Assembly (NCBI RefSeq): GCF_029227915.1
Contig: NC_079876.1
Span: forward strand, 35,881,828 to 35,945,827
Reading direction: 5' to 3'
Source: Hydractinia symbiolongicarpus
Lineage: Eukaryota; Cnidaria; Hydrozoa; Anthoathecata; Hydractiniidae
DNA length: 64,000 nt
Part shown: positions 34,753-48,489 of the stretch, in pieces
How the letters are laid out: the number at the start of each line of letters is the position of its first letter
How positions within the stretch are numbered: position 1 is the stretch's first letter
Notes under the pieces: generated by a model
What the model was told of the DNA's origin: nothing
Databases searched by the model: none
The model's input: only the letters and a program-made list of their open reading frames with translations
Program-made: the position numbers and the translations under genes

Positions 34753-37747
34753 ACTAGACGATAAGGCCGGTGGAAAAATCCACCTAGGCCAAAGTCCTAT
34801 GAAAAATAGGTTGCTTTAGATGTTTTTCTGACATCAGCAGTGCATATAAAAATAAATGTCCTTAAAATCTTACAATATCATAATAATATCAAATCGCATT
34901 AAATCCTCAAATCTTACGCAAAATAAAAAAAAAACAGCTTGCAAGGTGTAAAATCTAGTTGATAAAGAGTTACAACATCGACACTGACAACATCGACACT
35001 CACAACACCAAACTCATAAAACCGACAGTAAGAACACCGACAGTTACATCACCTACAGTCACAACACCAACAGCCACAACACAAATAATAACAATGTCAG
35101 AAATAACACATCTCAAATATGTATATACATCCTAAAAGTGATTATGTTGAAAACCCTTAGTATTTTATTCTAAAATGTCAAAAAGGAGGCCTGCAAGAGT
35201 TAGCACAAATCAACAAAAATAAACTTTTTACACATTTTATATATTGTCTTTCCCTTAGAAGCTTATACAAAAATACGAAAAAGCTATAGTTTGGAAAACA
35301 TCAAATTTAAATCTAGAAAAATCAGTCATTTCGGTTATACACCATCCTTGTGGCGCCGTAGATTAGTGGTTATAGCTCTCGTACTCTGTGTGGGAGACCG
35401 GGGGTTCGATTCCTCTTGACGGCGATTCAACATGGGCGAGTGAATGTTACCATAGCCCTGGGTTAACCCAAGCCATGTGAGGGAAATTGGGAAGATGGCA
35501 CACTGTGTGGGCCGTTGGATGTTGCCGGGAGTTGTCTAGTAGAGCGCGGGCTCTAATTGGGTCTGCGTAGCTCAAAATGAGCATTAAATACTCTAGGACT
35601 CTCCATCTACGCCATGGCCCCTCCTGGAGATAATAGACAGGGTATATCCCTCGATATTTGTGAGGATAGCCATGTAAAATATGCACATCTATCTATCTAT
35701 CTATCTCACCACAAAAATTTACACAAAATGTAAAAATCAACCAGTTAAGAACACAAAATTTTTCACTTTTGGTTCTGTACTGCCCTTTACCAGCAATTTT
35801 AAACCTAAATGTCAAAAAATCAATAAGCAAAGAATAAACTTGAATCAAAAAAGATCATTATGTATAGAGCTTGAAACAATAATCAAAATAATGTATAGAA
35901 TCAAGTACAATAGCAACAAATAATAAAGTCAGAAATAACACATCTCTACTTTGTGAAAAACCTTTAATTATTCAATCAAAGTGTCAAAAAACATAAAATT
36001 TATATCTGGAAAATCATTTCTTCGATTACATACTATCCTGTTCCCAAAAAATATACACAAATTGTAAAAATGAACAGGTTAAGAATACAAAAATTTTTTC
36101 CTGAGTACGACGATCTGTAGTGACCTTTACCAAATATTTTAAACGTGAATGTCAAAAATAAATAAGGAGTAAATTTGAATCAACAAAGATATTATTTTTG
36201 GAAAACAGAGTGTATATACGGTCTGTCCTCACAAAAGTTTACACAAAATGTAAAACAGATTTGTTTTTGAGGAGCACATCCAAATCAACAAAAATCAGTC
36301 CATTTTTAGCATGTCCTATATTGCCATTGCCCATAAATCTTCCACAAAAAGGTTATGAAACACATCAAATCATAGAAAAATCAGGCATTTCATATAATAT
36401 TAAAAACAAAAAAGTTTTCATTATCACCAAACACAGTTATTATTACAATTTTAAAATTCTTAACAAAAACGTTAACAAAAACGTGAATTTGTTCTTTCAG
36501 TATATTGCATGTGGTCTTTTTCCCACAAAAGTTTACACAAAATTTTAAAAAGCAGCAGTTTGCAACATAAACAAAAACACAAACAACCATACCATCCTCT
36601 CATAAATTAAAATAAAGTCATAACCCCACGTAAAATTGCCAATCAAATGTCTACAACCCCCTGTAAAAATAACCTGGAATTTTACATGTAGGCTGACGAA
36701 AGTTTAACAGGATGTCAGAAACAAAACAATAAAAAATAACTTAACACACATGCTTTAAATTCTGAAAAAAATTGCTTGGGTCCCCTTGTAAAGTTTACAG
36801 GAAATGTGAAAATAATTATACTCCTAGAAAAATACATCCTACTATCCTGTCCAAAGTTAAAGTCTTTGAAAGATTTTGAAAGTTTAAAATAGGTAAACTA
36901 AGTTAGCTAGCTATACATATTAAAAAAAAGGAATAACAACATAATTCATAGGTTAGAGCTAGCCATGGGATGGGAGAGCAGGACTTGGAGAGGCTAAATT
37001 AGCTAGCTAACAGTAGCTAAGACCCCCAGTTAAATATATCTAAACTGGGAACACTTAGCTAAAACTAAAGCTAGCTATTTATGCTTAGTAAAACACACAT
37101 AAAAAGAAACAATAGTAATGTAAAAATAATAACATTACAATAAGCAGTAAGTTCAACAAACCAAAGTTGTCCGTTTGTTAGTTAGCTAACAGCTTTATGC
37201 AGCATTTTGAATTTTAGGACAAACACATTAGTTATGCGCCAGGGGATACATTAATTATGCAACAAAAACATAAACAAATATGGTGGCTAGGTTTTTTTTA
37301 AAAAAAGCGGTAAAATATAAAACTTCAAGAATTTGAGGCTTTTCTTGGAAAATGCGAGTCTGCTTGTTCCAGTGACATAAAAACTAAACGTCTGAATACA
37401 TCAAAGTTCTTACTATTATTGATTTTAAATCCACTTCAAACTCCAGCTTTTATTTTCTAATTCTAACTTTACTACTTTACTTCTAGCTCTAGAGGGACCG
37501 TTCTTTTGTTGTTGTTTTTTTTCGGTGTCAAGGGACACCATTTTTGTAAAGAAAGCCGTTAAATTTATTTCAGCAAATCAAGTTGCTCCATTTTGATTAC
37601 GTGATGTAAACAAAGTAAACCCGCCAGCAAAATGGACATAATTTTTTCGGTGACTTTAAAGGAAATTTCGGCAACATCAAAGGAAAATGACGATATCAAC
37701 TTTGCCTGTCACAGACAGACGGACACACTTAGCGTATTATTATATAG
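34753..37747 (+). mobile_element. HINE-like unit, full length (~3.0 kb)
   Basis: Starts ACTAGACGATAAGG plus the GTGGAAAAATCCAC hairpin and ends with a CAGACAGACGGACACAC tract and CGTATTATTATATAG. Inside are the 15-bp minisatellite, a diverged array of CACAAAAGTTTACACAAAATG repeats and a TAGCTAGC-rich segment. The duplication boundary (36854) and a SINE (35348-35706) fall within it. No protein-coding capacity. Confidence 0.6.
35348..35706 (+). repeat. tRNA-derived SINE inserted in copy B
   Basis: The head has an A-box (TAGATTAGTGGTTATAGC region) and a good B-box GGTTCGATTCC at about 35404-35414. A conserved central block is at 35460-35491, and the 3' end is a (ATCT)n tail. Copy A has the uninterrupted empty site near 25216, so this copy inserted after the segmental duplication (or is allelic). 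Confidence 0.85.
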
Positions 37748-40158
37748 ACTAGTCGATTAACTCCGTGGAAAAATCCACTTAGGCAGAAAAACAATTGAAA
37801 AGTTCTGTCATTTGAATTTAGATGACATCAGCAAATATTTCAGTATATTGAATATGCCTTTTACTAAAAAAAATAATCTGAAAATGCATAAAAAGAAAGT
37901 ATATAAGTCATAATTTAACATAAAAGTTCTTAAAATCTAACACAAAATATCAAATGTCAAATTGCATGAAATCCTCCCAACAAAACTTCAGACAATATAT
38001 GAAAAACAATGGCATGCAAGGTGTAAAATATAGTTAGTAGAAAGTTACAACATTGACAGTCACAACCCAGACAGTTACGACAACAATAATAATAATGTCA
38101 GAAATAACACATATCTCAAATATGTATACATCTTATTATGTGATTCTGTTGAAAACCTTTAATATTTTAATCTGAAGTGTCGAAAAGTAAGGCTTGCAAC
38201 AGTAAGCACAGATCTATGAAATAAGTTCTTTACGCATTTTAAACATTGTCTTTTCCCTAAATGCTTATACAACAATGCAACCTGAACAATATCAAAAAGC
38301 CAAACTTAAACAAACACCTAAAAACAAAAAGTTCAACTTAAAAATCATTTATTCGGTTGCATACCATCCTCTCCCGCAAAAATATGCACAAAATGTAAAA
38401 ATTAACCAGTAAACAAAACAATTTTTTGTCTAATGATCTGTACTGACTTTACCAAACATTTTAACCTGAAATGTCGAAAAAGCAATGAGCAAGGAGTAAA
38501 TTTTAAATCAACAAAAATCATTATTTTGAAAACATTGTATATATATATGGCCCTTCCTCAAAAAAGTTTACAATAAATGTAGAACACAAAGGTTTATGAG
38601 GAGCAAATCAAAATATGAACAAAAATCAGTTCAATTGGCATGTTCTATATTGTCTTCAGCCATAAAATCTTCCACAAAATTGATATGAAACCCACCAAAT
38701 TCAACTCAGAAAAAGCAGTCATTTAAGTGCATACAAAAATACAACTTGTAGAATATCAAATTATTATTTTTAGTATATATAATTGCATATGGTCCTCCCT
38801 CACAACAGTTAAATTTTTGCACTAAATTTGCAACACAAAATACAAATTCTAAATAATTCCTATGGTTTTCCTCAAAAGTTTAATCAAAATATAAAAGATG
38901 AGAGGTGAACGACAAAATCAAAGTTTGCAGAATTTAATTATTTTGCTTTATAACAATATTTCAATCCAAAATGTGAAAAAGAAAAACAGTTTGCAACAAA
39001 ATCAGTTATTCTGATGATATTGCATACACTTTTTCTCCACAAAAGTGTAAAAAAAGAATGGTTGTAGGAAATACTTCTGATTCAACAAAAATCAGTATTT
39101 GCATCTTGTACTCATTAAATATTACCCAAAATTTCAAAAAACTGTGATTTGGAACGCATTAAATTTATAAATAGAGAGGGATCAGTCATTTCGGTATGTT
39201 GTACAGAGTCCTGCCCGGTAAGAATTTATACAAAATATAAAAAAAACACAAGTTTTTTCGGTGTTGTACTCCCTCAAAAAAGTTGAAACTTTTCTTAATT
39301 GAGAAAAAATGCCATAAACAAAAACATTTTAGTCAGAACATCTAGAACAACAAAAATCACTACACTTAAGGTACCAGAATTACTACATGTTAAATAAAAA
39401 TCGTTTCGTCATATTGCATGTAAGCGATGTATATAAGTTTAGTTACACAAAATGTGAAAAATACATTATTTGCATACACAAATTGTGAAAAATACATTTT
39501 TTGCTTAAAAACAGTCCTTAAACTCTTCTTAAATATTATGTAATACTTTTTTAAAAGTTGTTGTGGCTTGTTAATTTAAGCTTAAAATGTCAATTAAAAT
39601 AAGTTACAGTCACATTCTTAGCAAAGACCACTAAGATTAGCTTACATGTAAAAAGCAACATAAAACTGAAGCTAACATAAGGTAGCTACAGCAGCTAATA
39701 GCTGGTCACTTAAATATAAACTGGAGACTTAGCTAGGTATAAAGAACATGGCTACATATTTATAAATTCCTAGCTACATAGCTAGTTGTTGTTGGTGTGG
39801 TTGATGCTAGCTAACAAACATGTCTCGCATCAATAATATCATCAAAACTTTAAAAAACATAAACAAACCTTACAGAAACTTTTCTATACTTCATTTATAT
39901 ACCATGCCCCTTTTTAAATGCTTTTGTAAAGATTTATTTTGAAGGCAAGAGAAGACAAATGCTTAAAAAGGACAGCCATCTTTTTTGCAAACACAATTTC
40001 CGTTACTTTGTGCTAGAACTTCATTTAACAAACCACACAAAACTCGCGGCTTTTCACGACAAAGAAGACATATTTTTTTCGGCAACATCAAAGGAAAATG
40101 ACGATATCAACTTTGCCTGTCACAGACAGACGGACACACTTAGCGTATTATTATATAG
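37748..40158 (+). mobile_element. HINE-like unit, third in the array (~2.4 kb)
   Basis: Begins ACTAGTCGATTAACTC plus the same hairpin and ends CGTATTATTATATAG. It is more diverged internally than its neighbours, with the same kind of CACAAAA..TTTACACAAAATG repeats. Confidence 0.55.
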
Positions 40159-42976
40159 ACTAGTCGATAAGGCCCGTGGAGAAATCCACTTAGGCAGAAG
40201 GACAATGGGAAAATAGGTTCTTTTAGATGTTTTTCTGGCGTCAGCAGTGTATATACAAAAAAATGTTCTTAAAATCTTACACAAAATGTCAAATATCAAA
40301 TCACATTAAATCCTCCACACAAATCTTACACAAAATAAAAAAGAACAGCTTGCAAGGTGTAAAATCTAGTTGATAAAAAGTTACAACAACGACACTCACA
40401 ACATCGACACTCACAACACTAAACTCACAAAACCGACAGTAAGAAGACCAACAGTTACAACACCAACAGTCACAACACGGATAATAACAATTTCAAAAAT
40501 AACGCATCTCAAATATTTACATCTTATAAGTGATTATGTTGAAAACCCTCAGTATTTTATTCTGAAGTGTCAAAAAGGAGGCCTCCAAGAGTTAGCAAAA
40601 ATAAGTTTTTTACACATTTTAAATATTGTTTTTCCCTTACGCTTATACAAAAATATGAAAAAGCCGTAGTTTGGAAAACATAAAATTTAAATCTAGAAAA
40701 GTCAGTCATTTTAGTTGCATTACCATCCTCTCCCACAAAAATTTACACAAAATGTAAAAATCAACCAGTTAAGAACACAAAAATTTTCTCTTTTAGTTCC
40801 GCACTGCCCTTTACCAACAATTTTAAACATAAATGTCAAAAAATCAATGAGCAAAGAATAAACTTGAATCAACAAAGATTATGTGTAGAGCTTGAAACAG
40901 TAATCAAAATAATGTTTGAATCAAGTACAACACTAACAATAATAATAAAGTCAGAAATAACACATCTCAAATATTTACTTCGTTGAAAACCTTTAATATT
41001 TCAATCAGAAGTGTCAAAAAACATCAAATTTATATCTGGAAAACATTTATTCAATTACATACTATACTGTTTCCCAAAAATATACACAAATTGTAAAAAT
41101 TAACAGGTTAAGAACACAAAAAAAATTGATGATCTGTAGTTACCTTTACCAACCATTTTAAACGTGAATGTCAAAAATAAATAAGGAGTAAATTTGAATC
41201 AACAAAGATATTACTTTTGGAAAACAGAGTGTATATACGGTCCGTCCTCACACAAGTTAACACAAGATGTAAAACAGATCGGTTTTTGAGGAGCACATCC
41301 AAATCAACAAAAATCAGTTCATTTAGCATGTTCTATATTGCTATTGCCCATAAATCTTCCACAAAAAGGTTAGGAAACACATCAAATTATAGAAAAATCA
41401 GGCATTTCATAAAATATAAAAAACAAAAAAGTTTTTTCATCATCACCAAACACAGTTATATATTACCACAATTATAAAATTCTTAACAAAAACGTAAAAC
41501 CATGGAATTTTCTTCCAAAAATGACATCACATACAGTTTAGTTCTCCCCAACAAAAGTTTATAATACGAACTATAAAAAAGCCATTAGCTTACACAACAG
41601 CCTTTAGTGGAGGTCAATTCTACAAAATTTGTGCTTTCAGTATATTGCATGTGGTCTTTTTCCCACAAAAGTTTACAGAAAATTTTAAAAAACAGCAGTT
41701 TGCAACACAAACAAAAACACGAACAACCTTCCCGAACCGAACGACCTTCCTCTCATAAATTAAAATAAAGTCAAAAACCCATGTAAATTTCCAATCAAAT
41801 GTCTAGCTACACCCCCCTGTAAAAATAACCTGGCATTTTACATGTAGGCTGACGAAAGTTAAACAGGATGTCAGAAACAAAACAATAAAAAATAACTTAA
41901 CACACACGCTTTAAATTCTGGAGAAAAAAAATATTCCACTTGTCATATTGCATGTGGTCCCTTTGTAAAGTTTACAGGAAATGCGAAAAGAAATATAAAA
42001 TACATCTGCAAAAGTTCAAGTCTTTAAAGATTTTGTAGGTAGGTAGCTAGCTAGCTTGTTACATCATAATTCGTGCTCATAAAAGAAAAGAAGTTTGGAA
42101 ACTAAGGTAGCTAGCTATAGATAATTAAAAAAGAGGAATAACAATAGCCCATGGAGGACAACATTAGCTAGCTAACAGTAGCTAAGACCCCCAGTTAAAT
42201 ATACTTAAACTGGGAACACTTAGCCAAAACTAAAGCTAGCTATTTATGCTTAGTAAAAAACATATAAAGAGAAACAATAGTAATGTAAAAATAATAACAT
42301 TACAATAAGCAGTAAGTTCAACAAACCAAAGTTTTCCGTTTGTTAGTCAGCTAACAGCTTTATGTAGCATTTTGAATTTTAGGACAAACACATTAGTTAC
42401 GCACCAGGGGATACATTAATTATGCAACAAAAACATAAACAAATATGGTGGCTAGGTTTGTTTTTAAAAAAGCGCTAAAATATGAAACTTCAAGAATTTG
42501 AGGCTTTTCTTGGAAAATGCGAGTCTGCTTGCTCCAGTGACATAAAAACTAAACGTCTAAAAACATCAAAGTTCTTACTATTTGTGATTTCAAATCCACT
42601 TCAACCTCTAGCTTCTATTTTCTTCTTCTAACTTTACTACTTTACTTCTAGCTCTAGCTACCACTTCTCACTTCATTTCTTGGACTTTTCTTTCTCTGAA
42701 TTACTTTTTGCAATTTTTCAAGACGAAGGGGCTGTTTTCTTGTTGTTGCTTTTGTGTCGAGGGTTACCATTTTTCGGGAGTAAGCCGTTAAAATTTTTTC
42801 AGCAAATCAAGTTGCTTCATTTAGATCACGTGATGTAAACAAAGTAAACCCGCTGGCAAAATGGATATAACTTTTTCGGAGACTTCAAAGGAAATTTCGG
42901 CTACATCAAAGGAAAATGAACACATCCACTTTGCCTGTCACAGACAGACGGACACACTCTCCGTATTATTATAAGA
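40159..42976 (+). mobile_element. HINE-like unit, fourth in the array (~2.8 kb)
   Basis: Starts ACTAGTCGATAAGGCC with the hairpin GTGGAGAAATCCAC. It matches 34753-37747 in order and content, including the minisatellite, the CACAAAAGTTTACACAAAATG array and the TAGCTAGC segment. It ends CCGTATTATTATAAGAG where no further unit follows, which helps define the true 3' terminus. Confidence 0.6.
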
Positions 42977-45900
42977 GATTATTTACGCTTGGCGCAGGTT
43001 TAAATCCAGTTAGCTAATCTGTGCGAAATAAAAGTAGCCTTTTGATAAGTGCAATGCATGGTGTGCTTCTAAATTTTACTTTATAGTTAGTATATGAAAA
43101 AATTTAGCAGATTTTTCTAGGGTGTAAGGATGAAGACCTATTATGACAAAGCTCTTTTTTGATGTAAATTGCTAAATCTTTAGGGCAACTTATTTTCATG
43201 TCTTAGTTAATTTTTATTTTTACCTTATGATCTCCTAGCTTTATTTTTTTAGCAAATATTAGACTAATCACGTTTTTATTAAAAAAATAAACTATTTTTT
43301 CACTTAAATTTTTACTGCACTTTTAATTTTCTTATGTTGTTTTTATTACCAAAGTTTGAATTGTTTTTAGCAGCCATTTCCAAAGGTTGCACAGGGACGA
43401 AGTAGCTTTAATGTAGTCAATGCACATTTTGATTGAATGTATGTTGCGAAAAAATAAACGCAGACATGAAATCGCCGGACAACAAATAAGAATCGGCTAT
43501 TCCACCCAATAAGGTTGCAGTAATATCAGAGGCGGCAAAAAATAAATAATTTGGTGAAGGCGGGAAAAAATACACGGCGGGTCCACAAGCGTTTTGGTCG
43601 TTTTGGTTTACTAAAAAATGTCTGTCGTTGATCCGTTCTGCTGTGGCTTTCTCAAAATCGGGGCGTATGTCATTTTGTCAAGAGACACGCCTTTAAAAAA
43701 ACAAGATAATGAAAACAAAAAGGTATATAACGGACGTGTATTCAAATACAAGTTCAACGAACTAAAAGAAAAATATAGTGAATTGGTGAGCAGAGTGGAC
43801 TACAATACTTTTACACGTAACTTCCCTAAAATCCCTGGAAATGTACGAGGGTTAGCGAACGTCACACTGCTTTAAGAGATAAGTTGCTAGAATGCTTCTC
43901 GCCTAAAGCTTGGCTGAATTTATCAGTGGAGAAGAAAAAGACACACAGCCTTCAGAACTGTCTTGGTTGTCAAGAAAGTTTTAAACAGTTTTTGGCGTTA
44001 TTTCCCGCGAAAAAAAACTCGTTTAAAATAAAAGCAGAGAGGAGCGGCTTATTCAGGGAAAAGGAAATGAAGGTTTGGCTGTTATATTTTATTCTTTAAG
44101 TAAACGTTTCGTATATATAATCTATACAAATTTACAAAGTATTTAAATAAATACATGTGAATTATTTGCTTTACGCGTAGGATCGAATGACAGAAGCTGT
44201 AAACGGACTTAATGATGAATTTGCATTAAGATTCGAGAGTTCGTTCACATCCCAGTTTGAAACGATGTTGCTGGAGAAAAAGGAGAGCGATAAACGATGT
44301 CTTTTGCGCACAGCGAAAAAAGATATTGAGCATCAGTGGGCGGAAACATCTGTTGAACGGTATGAAGTTTGTTGTTAATTTGGACCAAAAGCAATAAGTA
44401 CATAACAGTCGGCATACTTAATCTAAAATATAAATTAAGCAACATTAAGTTCTTGATTATTGCTTGTTTTTCAGTGCTTATGGAGTAACTATCTCGTTAC
44501 GAAACAGAGATAAACTGCGGTTGCATTTAAGCTTTGAAAGCAAAATCGATGCTGTGAAACGGACAAATGACAATGTCGCAAAAATTACACAGGTAAAGAA
44601 TGCTGTTTCAATTGTCAGAATTATATTGTTCAGGTAATGATAGCATGAAATCAAGACTTTAGTAACATTTACTAATACCAATACCAATAAATTTATTTAA
44701 TTTTTGAGGGCCTTAAAATACCTCATAGCCACACTGGACAGCTGGAAAACTTTGAGTGAAGGAAAAGCGAATGATTTGAAGAGATCAACAATTATCAAGA
44801 AGTGCATCAGATTAATTTTAGCGATTTAGCAAGATGACATAAATTAGTTAATAATAATGGTCAGTATCCCTTCAATTTTTAATTATTTTATAAAACTTGA
44901 TGTGGTCTTGCATGTTCTTATACAAAAACCTAGTAGTTATTTCACATACCATTTTTGTGACAAGTGGTTATGTATTTCCTTTTTAATAAATCGGTACTTG
45001 ATAGCAGACATAAAAATTTATGGTTTGTAACTGCACGTTTTTGAACGTCATGCTTGTAAGATCTTTTTATCATGTAGTAAGTAAACTTACCAATTTAGTA
45101 TTTATATTCAGGTATTCAACCACAAAACTGTGGGCAAGTTTTAAAAGAACTGCTAATCAACAATGGATGCAATTTGACCAGGTTTGGAAATTGTGTAACA
45201 GCAAACCAACTTAGCATTTACTAAAGTGAGAAGAAAAAAACGGAAGTTAGTATTATCGTACATCGGAATCACACGGAAACTGCTAAAATCAATATTTTTA
45301 GTTCTTTTGTAGTCTTATTTTTAATCTAGCAAGTTTTCACAGCAACAATTTATTTAAAAGTGATACAATTTTTTTAGACCGGACATCCCTAACTTTACGA
45401 ACATGTCCTTTCCCGTGGAAACAACAAACAGAGAAGTTAATGAAAAACTGAAAGAGAAAATAACCACATGGGAATACTCCCTTGGAGATCTGATTGTGCC
45501 ACAGTCGTTCACTAAAGCAATTTTAAAAGAAGACAAGATAATACATGAAACTGTTGAGGTCACTGGACGGGAAATGCCTTTAAAAGAAATAAGAAAAGAC
45601 ATGTTGGAAAAGCATTTGCCATTTATGCGACTAAGATCTGATAAGGATTATGAAAACATGACACAAGGAGAATTGATTCTCAACCTAAAAAGAATTAAAG
45701 AGTTCAGTGAACAAATGCCTTAAGAGAAGAGTATGTAAATACCTTGAAGTGTTTTGAAAGGAGGCGTCATTTGATGTTTTGGCATGATGGGTCATCTATA
45801 GCTAGCCACAGCCATATCATCATGCTTGTTGCATGTATGTAAGAACCTGCTTTATTTCTCACAGATGACGAGTATATGGAAAAGACTAAAAGAAAAATAA

Positions 45901-46664
45901 ATGTGCAAGCTTTGATTGAAAAGCCGGAGTTTTACATTTTGGCCAGATGTCCTGCAACTGACCAGCAGCTTTTATATTCAAATGAACGCCGCAAAGATAT
46001 CATAGAAATGAGGAAAAGTGTTGGACATGGTATAACTGATGTAATGAGATTTTTCAAGGGTGACAGTCCTGCAGCGGCATTTGAAGCTGGGCAGCAAAAA
46101 GGTGGCAATTTTTTTTGCCATTCATGCTCTGTACACGCTGATTGTGTTAGCAGTCTTGTACATACTTTTAAACAACAACATCTGTCCTTGAAAGATCGGG
46201 TCAGCCATGCTTAATCTTCTGTCGAATCATGTAATAAACTTAAAAGTGGAGCAGTAAAGTTACAAAATGGATTGAAGAAGCATGAGCTGATAAACAAACT
46301 TCATCAACGAAAAATAAGGTTCTCCTATGATCTCCCTACAAAGGAGTTAAACAACTTGCTTTAAGAGGAAATGCATGGAATTCAAGGGTTACCAGCCCTC
46401 ATGTTTGGGAAGTCCTATAGACCTTTGAGTGAGCTCAATCTTGAGGTATACGAGATATTAAATAATGAACCTTTGCATGATGTGTCAAACTACATTAAAA
46501 ATATCTACTGTGAGCTTCCACATCATGTAGGTGCGAAGAAGAAGACTTTATTAGAAATAATTGAGGCTTCGTTTAATAACAAGGAAGCAAAAAATGCCTC
46601 TGATTACAGAAGAAGCCTGCTGATCGTAACAAATTGGGCATTAAAAAGTTTAAAAGGTAAATAT

Positions 46665-47357
46665 CTCTTATAATAATACAGAGACTGTGTCTGTTTGTAA
46701 CAGACAAAGTGGATATCGTCATTTTCCTTTGATGTCGCCGAGAAACTTATGTCTAATATGCTACATTTTCTGACGTAACGGCGTGACGTCAATAACACTA
46801 CCTTAACGTCAATATCCTATATATTAAACTAATGAAGCCATTACAGTGCACTTAAAACTTTGAGGCCAAATACCTTGGAAACGAGGTGGTGACGTCAATG
46901 ATTTTTCACCGCGTGGGTAACTAGGGACCACCTAGGACCAATTTGGGTAAGTTTCCCAAACATGGGTCCCCAAAGTTTAGGAATGGACGGGTTGATGACG
47001 TCATCAATAAATCTTTAAACCTTAATATCTCTGCAATCATTTGTCAAAGATACATGATCCTATAAAATTTTCTTGATCAGCGTTTCGAGATCTATAAGAT
47101 GAAGGCAACGGGTATACAAATGTTGTTGTTTGTTGTTTTATTTTTAAACCCTTTTATCTCATTAACCATTCATCAAAAGCACGTGATTACATACATTTTC
47201 TTGATCAGCGCTTTAAGCTCTACACAATAGAGGCAACGTAAAAGCAGGTTCTAATTTTCTTGCAGATGGGTTGCTGATGTCATCAAAATTTAAGAGACGC
47301 TTCCTTTTTATTTTTATCTTGCTTTAGGGGGTTTTTCCTCGGGCACTATTGACTAGT
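46665..47357 (-). mobile_element. HINE-like short unit in an intron
   Basis: On the minus strand it starts ACTAGTCAATAGTGCCC and ends GTATTATTATAAGAG, with the same internal TGACGTCA and CCTAGGTGGTCCCTAG blocks as 24046-24628. It lies between two exons of the decayed gene. Confidence 0.6.
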
Positions 47358-48429
47358 TTACTATATTTTTAAGTTAGGGCTACAGTAATTATTATCTGAA
47401 GATTTAGTTGCACCTGAATATGGAACCAAAATAAACATAACAAATATAACTTACACCAATGTATAAACTAGTCTTTTCTTGTTCTCAGGCCACTTTGCAT
47501 TGAAACTGCTGATCTCACTTTCAAAGATCCAGGAAATACTGTACTTGCCAGCAAATAGAAGGAGTATGCCAAGTATTCTGCATTTGATAATTGCAACACA
47601 CTACCACGCCATGTTGATAAAACTCCATATCCGTGGTAAATTAACATCACTGACACAGAGGAAATTTTTTGGTGTGTATTACCATTCAATTATCAGACAT
47701 TCTGGCACACAGTTACGTCTTGTTTTTGGTCGCACAGCCAACACTGAAAAAGAAGAGGCTAGTTTTAATCCAATCAAGACCGTAACTAAACTTACATCAA
47801 ATAACCATCCAGAATACATCATATGTAATGCCCTGATCAGAATGCAAGCTGCAATAAAATTAGGTGCAGGCCAAAATGCAGTGAGCAAAGGCAAATCATT
47901 TGAGGAACTTTCCCAAAGAATACAGAAACATTCAACAGGTAGGTTCTATATTTTACTAAATGTGCTATTGATATTTTGACTTTTTGATTTGATATAAAAG
48001 ATCATGTTATTTGTGCTCTGGTTACATAGAACAGAACGTCCTTTCAATCAACTAATCAACTGCCATGAAATGATGGTGAAATTAAAATTGACGTCAACTA
48101 ATTTTTAGATTGTCATGGCTGAAGTATTTACATCGAGGAAGAAAACAGCAATAGTTCTATTGTTTATAAAAAACATAAAATGCGTTTCTTTGCTTAATAT
48201 TATTGTGTAGTATTTTTATAACAGGGACCGTGATACAATTCTTTTGGATAGAGAAATATTCAAAGGATCATGAATCCTTTTTGAAAAGAATAGCTGACTT
48301 TCTGTTGGATTCACATAAATGGTGGGAAGAAACCAGTGATGGAATTATATTTAAAAGTGTTGATTCTCTACCTGGTGACAGTTCCTTGATTCTTCATCAT
48401 TATCGATCGTCAACACTAAAAGAGGAAGG

Positions 48430-48489
48430 AAAACTAAAAGTAATTACCGTTGAAGGTATTGACCTTCAACGGTAATTACTTTTAGTTTT
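48430..48489. repeat. Perfect 28-bp inverted duplication
   Basis: The last 26 bases of an exon and its GT donor are exactly repeated in reverse orientation after a 4-base spacer (arms 48430-48457 and 48462-48489). It preserves the donor-like AAGGTATT but appends a stop if unspliced. It looks like a template-switch event. Confidence 0.85.

Larger units (their letters stand above)
26384..36854. repeat. Segmental duplication, copy B
   Basis: Second unit of the tandem duplication. Relative to copy A it lacks about 0.24 kb near 32195 and about 1.17 kb near 33595. It gains about 0.18 kb at 28018-28198 and a SINE at 35348-35706. Single-base differences are rare, roughly 0.3-0.5% by eye. Confidence 0.95.

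Noticed and set aside
43884-44099. Separate small gene
   Set aside because: It is the continuation of the first exon of the decayed gene in a shifted frame, ending in a donor at 44073.
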